Origin: a virus
Length of the DNA stretch: 43,382 nt
Reading direction: 5' to 3' (one strand)
IMG/VR virus record: IMGVR_UViG_3300008267_006118
Location: 1 to 43,382 of that record
Positions 27,921 to 37,281 of this stretch are shown one piece after another. The notes under the pieces were generated by a model. That model made no database searches, was not told the DNA's origin, and saw nothing but the letters and a program-made list of their open reading frames with translations. Position numbers and translations under genes: made by a program. The first letter of the stretch is position 1. Each line of letters begins with the position of its first letter.

Positions 27921-28387
27921 TGGCTACTATAAAAACAAAAAACGGCAAGGTTCTTTTAAAAGACGGAAAAGTTACGTGTTTATGTTGCGGATGCTCTCTT
28001 ACCCCAATAGGAGGAACATGCGAGTTAGAGTTTGTTTTCGTTAATACGAATGCTATTCAAGATGACGCATTTGATATAGAATTGTTGAAATCCGATGAAA
28101 CATGGGTTAAGGCTGGGAATATTAATGGGGCTTGTGAGTCACTAGAATACCCCCCATGCGGATGCAGTAAGGTTGATACAAAGAAATTTAAATTCACAAT
28201 AGATCAATCGTTTGTTTCAGGAAAAACTGAATGCGCTATCGAGTTTAGAACAATAATGACAGCAGACAACGGATGCGGAACATTTGGTTCTTTTGATGTT
28301 ACTGGGCCGAATGGAACTGGATTTGGAGGATTCCTTGGGGACTCTGGGTTTATTGATATATCTGTAGCTTGTTTTCCGACTTCTTAA
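27920..28387 (+). CDS. Cys-rich virion-type protein with KTKNGKVLLKDGKV start
   Basis: 155 residues. N-terminal KTKNGKVLLKDGKVTC and a Cys-rich stretch CLCCGC, then a beta-rich body with CGC and DNGCG elements (12 Cys in all). It looks like a structural protein with metal or disulfide stabilisation; no homology beyond that is recognised. TAATG overlap with the GT9-like gene. Confidence 0.55.
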   Translation: MATIKTKNGKVLLKDGKVTCLCCGCSLTPIGGTCELEFVFVNTNAIQDDAFDIELLKSDETWVKAGNINGACESLEYPPCGCSKVDTKKFKFTIDQSFVSGKTECAIEFRTIMTADNGCGTFGSFDVTGPNGTGFGGFLGDSGFIDISVACFPTS

Positions 28388-28389
28388 AA

Positions 28390-28818
28390 ATGAGATTCTT
28401 TGACCATAAAGTTAAAATACACAAAGACTCAATAGCGAAGAGGGCAATGATTGACCCTCAATTTATTGAGAAAGTTATATCTAGTTCAAAAGATGTCGGA
28501 GAATACTTTGAAATAGAGCAAGGCGTATTACTTGAAATACAAAGAGATAAAATAAAAAACAATAGCAATTTAGAAAAGCTAGATTCATTCTTGAAGAGTT
28601 CATTTAATTGGGCAAAATCTGGATTTAAAATAGCCGACAATGAATTAATTGAGTATAGAAAAGATATATGTAAATCATGCGATCAATGGAATGCCGCTGC
28701 GTTAAACAATACAGGCAGATGCGAGAAGTGTGGATGCAGCACATGGGCTAAATTAAAAATGGCAACCGAGCGATGTCCGTTAGGAAAATGGGAAGCTGTA
28801 GAAAAAATTCTTGAATAA
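28390..28818 (+). CDS. Zinc-ribbon protein, unknown
   Basis: 142 residues from ATG 28390 (MRFFDHKVKIHKD); the ORF is open to 28369 but the start there would overlap the upstream gene. Helical N-terminal two thirds, then CKSCDQW, GRCEKCGCSTWAKLKM and ERCPLGKW: a treble-clef/zinc-ribbon with Cys pairs, a common last domain of phage proteins next to virion genes. Probably binds nucleic acid or a virion partner. Confidence 0.6.
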   Translation: MRFFDHKVKIHKDSIAKRAMIDPQFIEKVISSSKDVGEYFEIEQGVLLEIQRDKIKNNSNLEKLDSFLKSSFNWAKSGFKIADNELIEYRKDICKSCDQWNAAALNNTGRCEKCGCSTWAKLKMATERCPLGKWEAVEKILE

Positions 28819-28839
28819 GATAATTGTTAACAATATAGT
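28811..28839 (+). promoter_or_regulatory. Sigma-70-like promoter with palindromic operator
   Basis: TTGAAT (28811-28816), 17-base spacer, TATAGT (28834-28839), 9 bases before the ATG at 28849. The palindrome ATTGTTAACAAT (28823-28834) fills the end of the spacer and touches the -10. TSS is expected within a few bases of the start codon, so this is a near-leaderless late promoter. Confidence 0.65.
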
Positions 28840-28848
28840 ATAAGTTTT

Positions 28849-30468
28849 ATGAATCCAGTAACTAATAAACCTCCTATGCCACAAGCGCCAGGGAAGGGGA
28901 TTAAATCTTTTCCTACGCCAGTAATTGACGATGTAGTAATTACAGAGATCGTTAATGCATGGAAGGGTGATTATAAGGCATTAGATTACGGAGTTAAGTG
29001 GGATGAATCACCTCATGCCTCGATGCAGGGAAGTCACCCTGATCATAAACTTGTTTTTCAAGATCCAGCTAGTTCAGATGGAGAATGGATCAAACGCATA
29101 TGGGTAAATGATAGGGTAAATCAAGATAGCTATAATTACGCTATTAAGTATAGCGGAGGTTCGCAAAGTCACCCTATTTACATTAGGACATATATTGTAC
29201 CAAGAGATGGGTATGTTCCTTTACCTGATTTAACTCCAGATGAAGTATATCCAACTGCATTACTTGTTGAAGAAGAAGTTCAAAGAAGTGAAGGTGAACT
29301 TGATTCAAGGTACATAAAAGTAGTACGTGTATTTGAAACACTTCAAGGTCCGCAGATAACTAGCTTTAGATATACTGAACGTGGAGATTTAGAAACAGTA
29401 ACTAATCAGCAAGTAGACCCTAATACGCCACCTGATCCTGATGGTTTATTTGTAACTCAATCTGAAGTTATTAAACAAGATGTAAGTAAAGGAACAAAAA
29501 CAACAGCTACAGTCCCTAGCTATTCTACGCTTACATCTAAAGAATTAAAGGCTGGATTGCTCGGAGAAACAACAATAACAGATGATATTGTATCTCCATC
29601 TACACTGCCAGATCCGTTATCTACAACTGTTATAACTTCATCAGTTGAACAGACATCACTTACAAAGGCTAGGAAGAGGACAATAGAATCAATTGGTCCA
29701 ATAAAGTTAACAGGAAAAAAACTAACATCTCAATTCGGTGGAGGAATACTTGATTCAAGTGAGGAGATAGTTGTCCCTTCTCAAGTTATAACTCCAGACT
29801 ATAGAACTGTTTCAGCATCAGTCGAGGCAATTGATTCATCTAAATCAAAATTAAGTATAGATGAATTGCCATCAACTGAAAATTGGCCTACATTAACATC
29901 ATATAAAGATGGACCATTTAATCAAAGGATAGTATTAACAAGCATTGTTGTTTCTTCAACTGATGTTTTGCCAGCAAATTCTGGTGGTATAATATATGAA
30001 AGCGAACCTATTGATAAATGGAAAAGCATACATACAAGTAAAAATGTTTCAAGTTTACTAGGTAAATCATTTACCGAGTATGAGACATGTTCATTTACGT
30101 TTCCAGCATTATTGATTGTTAGTGGATTTACATTTTCTAGTGAAGCAAATATACGATTACAAAGACCATCGCAAAGTGGCATTTTTAGAAATAGAGTTGT
30201 AACAACTTATACTGAAGAATTACCACAAAACTTAGAAGAACCACTATTTCTAAGTACAGTTAGTTTTAGTTGTGATGCTGGAAATTTTAATGGGGTTTTA
30301 CACAATTGCTCTGTTGCAATGTTTAAAGGGCAAAGAATACGAGTGCCGCAAAGTTCAATTAGCTCTATTGATTATCCAGAGGGTGAAGATGCATTAATTA
30401 GATCTACAACTCAAAAAGATCAAATTGGTCTATACAAAACAGTAAATACATATATTACATTACAATGA
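28849..30468 (+). CDS. Large virion (tail or fibre) protein, unknown
   Basis: 539 residues without enzyme motif; beta-rich, Ser/Thr-rich, starting with MNPVTNKPPMPQAPGKG and containing WDESPHASMQGSHPDHKLVF. It loo like a tail-associated structural protein: repeats of hydrophobic-polar strands and almost no Cys. Its stop overlaps the next start (ATGA), linking it to the fibre gene. Function is inferred from context. Confidence 0.6.
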   Translation: MNPVTNKPPMPQAPGKGIKSFPTPVIDDVVITEIVNAWKGDYKALDYGVKWDESPHASMQGSHPDHKLVFQDPASSDGEWIKRIWVNDRVNQDSYNYAIKYSGGSQSHPIYIRTYIVPRDGYVPLPDLTPDEVYPTALLVEEEVQRSEGELDSRYIKVVRVFETLQGPQITSFRYTERGDLETVTNQQVDPNTPPDPDGLFVTQSEVIKQDVSKGTKTTATVPSYSTLTSKELKAGLLGETTITDDIVSPSTLPDPLSTTVITSSVEQTSLTKARKRTIESIGPIKLTGKKLTSQFGGGILDSSEEIVVPSQVITPDYRTVSASVEAIDSSKSKLSIDELPSTENWPTLTSYKDGPFNQRIVLTSIVVSSTDVLPANSGGIIYESEPIDKWKSIHTSKNVSSLLGKSFTEYETCSFTFPALLIVSGFTFSSEANIRLQRPSQSGIFRNRVVTTYTEELPQNLEEPLFLSTVSFSCDAGNFNGVLHNCSVAMFKGQRIRVPQSSISSIDYPEGEDALIRSTTQKDQIGLYKTVNTYITLQ

Positions 30469-31394
30469 ATAATTATATTAATATTAATTTAGTTAGTGGA
30501 AAAATTACCAGAGCAAGAGGTGGAGGTAGACCAATATTCACTTTAAATGAAAACAATGCATCACAGATTTATATATTAGATTACGCAAGACCATCTACAT
30601 ACACATCAACAGAACTTGGGGACGCATTTACACAAACAATATCCCCAGTAGATAAGGATGCTAATACATTAACAATTAATATTGGAGAAAGAATAGATTC
30701 AGCAATAATTTCAAACTCATCGTGGTCTAATTTAAATGATTCTGTTGTTTCCAATCAATCCGTTACGTTTGGAACATCATTTGTTGATAGTAATTACGTC
30801 TTTGGTACTAATAATAGGTTCTATCAAATCATTATTACAACAACAACATATGATGCTATTGTATCACTTGAGCCATCACCTGTAAGTGGATATTATTATT
30901 TAAATATTAATTACTCTGATGGTGGTGGAAAATATACTTCCCCAGGTAATACTCAAGTAAAAACAATTCCAGCTTTTTCAACAAGTTCAAGAACTTCTAT
31001 TTTAACATATCAATCTTCTGATGAAGATATAATAAATGCACTTAATGTAGCACTTGCATCTATAAGCGCGAAATCTTTAGATAGAATACAAAGTGTAATA
31101 CCTTTTACGGAGGTTACAATACCTGGAAGACCTGATGTAAAAGTTTCAAAAATGCAAGCTATTAATTTTGTTAGAATAAACGATTTTTCTTTTTCATTTA
31201 CAATTGAATCAATTGTTTATTATTTCCCATTAAGTTCCCCATCATTTGGGTTGTCATTTTTAAATAGCAATATTAATTCTGCTAATGGGAAATTTGGATC
31301 ATTAAATTTTAATGACCCTCAATGGACTACAATAATAGGTAATAATAATGAAACTGAAATATGGATGGATGCATTATTAGATGGTAAGGTGTAA
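30465..31394 (+). pseudogene. Tail-fibre protein, N-terminal 309 residues; probably frameshifted
   Basis: Beta-rich Ser/Asn-rich protein with short hydrophobic strands. It ends in MDALLDGKV and TAA (31392-31394). In the -1 frame the DNA continues, without any ATG, as VNIDSSRNKVSISTSPQG and then Gly-X-Y repeats to 31618. An extra GT in AAG-GT-GTA-AAT would explain the stop: removing one GT gives a continuous ...LLDGKVNIDSS... protein of about 384 residues with a collagen-like tail. Confidence 0.65.
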
Positions 31395-31618
31395 ATATAG
31401 ATAGTTCTCGAAATAAGGTATCTATATCTACATCGCCACAAGGATACGTTGGAGCAACAGGATCTACAGGGATTGGTGCAACTGGTCCACAGGGTGCAAC
31501 TGGTCCACAGGGTGCAACTGGTCCACAGGGTCCAGGTTTTGTGTTACCATCTGGTGATGGTGTTTTAGGAATAAAGGATGGAAAATTAATTATATATGAA
31601 ACAACTGAGTGTGAATAA
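31391..31618 (+). pseudogene. Collagen-like C-terminal part of the preceding fibre gene, in another frame
   Basis: 75 codons without an initiation codon, following directly on the frame break. The sequence gives [20 protein letters not shown] and so on, then a short folded end (PSGDGVLGIKDGKLIIYE). Gly-X-Y repeats trimerise; the end domain may bind receptors. No start codon and no leader of its own means it is expressed only by frameshift or not at all. Confidence 0.6.
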
Positions 31619-31694
31619 TTTTATTTAAAATTGACTTACGAATAAATGCATCTTAGTAATAGTTATATTATTGTTAAAAATATTTTTATAAAAA

Positions 31695-32408
31695 ATGAGA
31701 ATCACACTTGGAGAAGCTAGACAGCAATTGTATACATCTATTGTTCCAACAATAGATAATCAGTTGAATATAGATAAATTTAATTCATATTTAAATTTAT
31801 CTCAAGAGAGATTGATAAATAGTGGCAAGTGGAATAAAACAGTAATGCCAGTTAGATTTCTATCTCCAGATGGAACAATAACATTGCCAAGACAATTCAT
31901 TTCGATTCTTGCATCAAGATGGGTTAAAAATGAAGCAACTGGTCCAATTAAGATTCAAAATAATTGGTTTGTATATTTGAGTCAAAACACAGATTTATGG
32001 GCAAGCACATCGTGGCCTAGATATGGTTACAATAATGCATTCATTACTGATATTGGAGATGGATTTTCAACATTCATAGATTCTCCATATTCCACATACA
32101 CATTGAAGTATGAAATAGAAAACACAAATGATGCTGGAAATAGCGTTGTTGTCAGTGGAAAGGATATTAATGACAATAATGTAACATTAACACATACGTT
32201 GTCTTTTCCTAATTCTACATCTACACAGGTATTTAGTGGTCCTATTTCAATGTTCCAAAAGCCAATAACAAATGGTAGAATTAATTTATATGCTGTAGAT
32301 GGAGTTAATCAAACATTGATTGGTTCTTATGAAGCATCTGAAACAACAGCAAGTTATCATAGGTATTCTATACCAAATGAACCTGAAGTTGATTATATTG
32401 ATGCCTGA
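31695..32408 (+). pseudogene. Virion protein, N-terminal part; reading frame broken near its end
   Basis: 237 residues: helical start (MRITLGEARQQLYTSIVP), then beta-rich body, ending YHRYSIPNEPEVDYIDA. In related phage virion proteins this point is followed by a conserved L-C-K-R-R-F-like element and a helical segment. Here a stop follows and the expected last part appears in the next frame (32401-32550). The ATG is preceded by an A/T-rich leader with an ATTGTTAAAAAT half-site. Confidence 0.55.
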
Positions 32409-32550
32409 TATTGAAAGATCAGAAATGTTTTTTAATAAAGCATTGCAATTATTAAATGGAGAAAATAAAGAAATAAGAGGTGGATCTAAATGGACTTTAA
32501 ATATAGATCCAGCTACAATGCAGTTTAATAACCTTTGGCAAGGAAGATAA
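32401..32550 (+). pseudogene. C-terminal fragment of the same virion protein, other frame
   Basis: Reads PDIERSEMFFNKALQLLNGE, then EIRGGSKWTLNIDPATM. The 'HRGG...LNIDP' style is the normal end of the protein family whose N-terminal part precedes it. About 35-40 residues between the two parts appear to be missing. It overlaps the preceding frame by 8 bases. Confidence 0.5.
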
Positions 32551-32552
32551 TT

Positions 32553-34121
<1,569 letters not shown>

Positions 34122-34122
34122 T

Positions 34123-35001
34123 ATGAGTCTTTTAATTAACTCTTATTTATTTGGTATATATACTTGGACAAAAACTGGACCTCTATTATACGGTGAATCC
34201 ATTGCAATGTCTAGTGACGGAGTAAAACAAACAGCACTTGCTCGACTTGGTCGAATATATACATCAACAGATTCTGGTGTAACATGGACAGCTAGAGATT
34301 CTAATAGAGTCTGGAAAGCAATAGCAATGTCTAGTGACGGAGTAAAACAAACAGCAGTTGTGTCTAATGGTCAAATATATACATCAACAGATTCTGGTGT
34401 GACATGGACAGCTAGAGATTCTAGTAGATACTGGCAAGCAATAGCAATGTCTAGTGACGGAGTAAAACAAACAGCAGTTGTGTCTAATGGTCAAATATAT
34501 ACATCAACAGATTCTGGTGTGACATGGACAGCTAGAGATTCTAATAGAAACTGGGGTGGAGTAGCAATGTCTAGTGACGGAGTAAAACAAACAGCAGCTG
34601 TGTCTAGTGGTCAAATATATACATCAACAGATTCTGGTGTAACATGGACAGCTAGAGATTCTAATAGAAACTGGGGTGGAGTAGCAATGTCTAGTGACGG
34701 AGTAAAACAAACAGCAGCTGTTGATAATGGTCAAATATATACATCAACAGATTCTGGTGTAACATGGACAGCTAGAGATTCTAGTAGATACTGGCGCGGA
34801 ATAGCAATGTCTAGTAACGGAGTAAAACAAACAGCAGTTGTTTTTAATGGTCAAATATATACATCAACAGATTCTGGTGTAACATGGACAGCTAGAGATT
34901 CTAATAGAACCTGGAATAGAATAGCGATGTCTAGTGACGGAGTAAAACAAACAGCAGTAACTGAAGAAAATATATACATAAATAATCAATCTGGACTTTA
35001 G
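34123..35001 (+). CDS. Asp-box (BNR-type) repeat beta-propeller protein
   Basis: 292 residues made almost entirely of seven 40-residue units (120-bp DNA units starting at 34201, 34321, ... 34921). Each unit has AMSSDGVKQTA and STDSGVTW, a S-x-D-x-G-x-x-W Asp box as in sialidase and other six- or seven-bladed propellers. No catalytic residues of sialidases are seen; a carbohydrate- or surface-binding role is likely. Starts 1 base after the fibre gene. Confidence 0.8.
   Translation: MSLLINSYLFGIYTWTKTGPLLYGESIAMSSDGVKQTALARLGRIYTSTDSGVTWTARDSNRVWKAIAMSSDGVKQTAVVSNGQIYTSTDSGVTWTARDSSRYWQAIAMSSDGVKQTAVVSNGQIYTSTDSGVTWTARDSNRNWGGVAMSSDGVKQTAAVSSGQIYTSTDSGVTWTARDSNRNWGGVAMSSDGVKQTAAVDNGQIYTSTDSGVTWTARDSSRYWRGIAMSSNGVKQTAVVFNGQIYTSTDSGVTWTARDSNRTWNRIAMSSDGVKQTAVTEENIYINNQSGL
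34201..34980 (+). repeat. Seven tandem 120-bp repeats
   Basis: Nearly identical at DNA level (units at 34201, 34321, 34441, 34561, 34681, 34801, 34921), with differences only at the variable end of each unit (the W-x-x region) and a few positions in the NG/DN step. Such arrays expand and contract by recombination. Confidence 0.95.
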
Positions 35002-35028
35002 ACACAACTACACTAACAATATAAATAT

Positions 35029-36492
35029 ATGGCTAAAGAATTAAAAGAAAAAGAGAAGAAGAAAGAATTATTGCTAACAGAGGAAGAAAAGAAAAAAGAA
35101 TTAGCTAAAACGCTAAGTTTGACAAATCCTCAAGATAGGAATCAACATGTCATTACAGCTAATGATATTAGTGATTACGATAACATGAGCGATTATGAGC
35201 GTGGTTTAGCTTTAGCTAAATATGACGCTGATGTTGATGCTAGGAATAACTTTAATTATGAGGCTAGTGGTCCACAAATACAACCACCTATACGTGAAAG
35301 TAAACCATTTAGGGGTAAACCATCGAGAAAAGATTTAGCTCAACATGATTTTGAATTGGATGCTAAGAATAATTTTAATTATGAGGCAGTAAATGATAAG
35401 CCAAAAGAATCGAAATTGAATTCTTTAGAATATTATTATGATTCTATAAGAAACCCCCCATCCGAAACAACCTCAGATTCAAATATAACTGTAGCTCAAC
35501 CTGGGTCTAAAGATGACACAACATTACAATCATTTTCCAACACTTCTACTGTATCTGATGATTTAGGAAAACTTTATTCTAATTATGATCCAAGTAAAAA
35601 TAACTTACTTTCAAATTACTTTACAGGGAATGCTGCTAGAGAATACCTAGACAGAACAGAGCAAATTGATGTAAATCCTAGACCTAAAATAGTTAATGCA
35701 TTAGATCCATTTACTGAACGAATTAATGGACCAAGAGAAGAAAAAGCAAAGCAAGTAAAAGCATATGCCGTTAGTTTACTTGGAAGAGAAGATAAAAATA
35801 AAACATTCAATAGTTTAAAAGAAGCGCAAGATTACTTTAAAGCACAAGGAGGCAAGGGTGCTATAGCTACCTTTAAAGGTCAAACGACAAAAGAAGGAGA
35901 GTATATAGAACCACAAGGTAGGGCTGAAGAATTTGCAAATGCTAAACTTTCTGAAAGAATGGCAAAAAAAGAAAAGGATATAGAAACTCAAGCGTTAAAG
36001 AAAAGCCTTACAGAAAAAGGAAAAGAAATAGCTAGTAAAGCTAAAGAGACTAGATTAGCTGAAGATAAAGTTAATCAAGAAAGATATAAGAAATTCAAGG
36101 AAGATGTAGCATTAAATGCAGAAGCTGAAACTGCGTATAATAAATATAATACAAATCAAAGTCTTTTAAAGAAAGCATATAACGAAGCAGTAAAGAATAA
36201 AGATTATGGTGCTGCTTTTAATATAGAAAGAATTTCGGAAAGAGAAAGTGCTGGTGTTCCTTTTGAACAGGGAGCAAGACGAGAATATTTCAAGAAACAA
36301 ATGCCAACAATAAAGAAACAGGCAATTGAACGTGAAACTGAAAAAAGAAAACTTAATGCTGATTATTTAGCTAAAATAGAATCAGATAGGTTATTGAATA
36401 AAAGATACAATGAAAGAATGATTGCATCTAATCCAGATGCAACATCCAATACTGGAAACGCATTTTATGGAGGCTCCTTTAATCGTCTTTAA
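35029..36492 (+). CDS. Charged low-complexity virion protein, unknown
   Basis: 487 residues, very rich in Lys, Glu and Asn with long helices (KKELLLTEEEKKKELAKTLS) and a repeated FNYEA unit (FNYEASG at about 79-85, FNYEAVN at about 117-123). No known domain. It starts after a TAACAATATAAATATATGG leader, similar to the operator boxes upstream of other late genes. Possibly an internal virion or tail-tape-like protein. Confidence 0.6.
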   Translation: MAKELKEKEKKKELLLTEEEKKKELAKTLSLTNPQDRNQHVITANDISDYDNMSDYERGLALAKYDADVDARNNFNYEASGPQIQPPIRESKPFRGKPSRKDLAQHDFELDAKNNFNYEAVNDKPKESKLNSLEYYYDSIRNPPSETTSDSNITVAQPGSKDDTTLQSFSNTSTVSDDLGKLYSNYDPSKNNLLSNYFTGNAAREYLDRTEQIDVNPRPKIVNALDPFTERINGPREEKAKQVKAYAVSLLGREDKNKTFNSLKEAQDYFKAQGGKGAIATFKGQTTKEGEYIEPQGRAEEFANAKLSERMAKKEKDIETQALKKSLTEKGKEIASKAKETRLAEDKVNQERYKKFKEDVALNAEAETAYNKYNTNQSLLKKAYNEAVKNKDYGAAFNIERISERESAGVPFEQGARREYFKKQMPTIKKQAIERETEKRKLNADYLAKIESDRLLNKRYNERMIASNPDATSNTGNAFYGGSFNRL

Positions 36493-36504
36493 TTAAATAA
36501 AAAT

Positions 36505-37278
36505 ATGGCACGACAATCACAAATAGAAACTGATGTATACTCTGGTGCTGAGAGGGCTATGCAGTCAGCTATTGCTAGAAATCCTGAAACATATAAATAC
36601 TCGTATGAGGGTTTAAATGAAAAGTATCCAGTTGCAGCCACCAGACCAATTGCTCCAGCATGGGTTCAAGAAGATATTGACGAACAAGAATTAGAACGGA
36701 AAACTGCTGAAATTGCATATAAAGAAAAACAATATAGAATGCAATTAATGGATTCTCAATTGAATCGTGAGAATGCTCGATTAACTCAAGCTCCACTTAT
36801 TCGTAAAGAGCTATCAAGTTTAAATCCGCAATCGGATGATTTTCAAGAACGATTAATTGATATATATCAAAGAAATCCAATTGGATATGAAGACGAGGCG
36901 TTGCAGAAATATATTATTCAACCATTAACGAATACACATAATCAATATATTCAGAATAAAAATTATATGGATAGGCTTAGTCAGCGTCCAATGTCTGTTA
37001 CAGAAATGGATAAAGCAAATGATTTGTACCTTGATTTAAGCTCAAAGAAATCTGCTGGAGAATCAATGTCGCAATTGGAAGAAGAAATGCTATTAACACT
37101 TGAATCTAGGATGTCTGGTTCTGGATCTACTAGACAACCTTCTGTTCAATCACAGCAAGCGATAGATCAATCTGACCCTGACATACAGCAAGCAATGATG
37201 GTAATTCAAAAGTTTCCAAACAAGAAAGATGAAGTCAATAAAAGATTGATTTCCGCTGGAAAACAACCTATTCCTTAA
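36505..37278 (+). CDS. Helical virion-type protein, unknown
   Basis: 257 residues, mostly helical, Gln-rich (EQELERKTAEIAYKEKQYRM; SRMSGSGSTRQPSVQSQQA). No recognised domain. It sits between the charged protein and the giant protein with 3- and 12-base gaps and is presumably co-transcribed with them. Confidence 0.6.
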   Translation: MARQSQIETDVYSGAERAMQSAIARNPETYKYSYEGLNEKYPVAATRPIAPAWVQEDIDEQELERKTAEIAYKEKQYRMQLMDSQLNRENARLTQAPLIRKELSSLNPQSDDFQERLIDIYQRNPIGYEDEALQKYIIQPLTNTHNQYIQNKNYMDRLSQRPMSVTEMDKANDLYLDLSSKKSAGESMSQLEEEMLLTLESRMSGSGSTRQPSVQSQQAIDQSDPDIQQAMMVIQKFPNKKDEVNKRLISAGKQPIP

Positions 37279-37281
37279 TAC

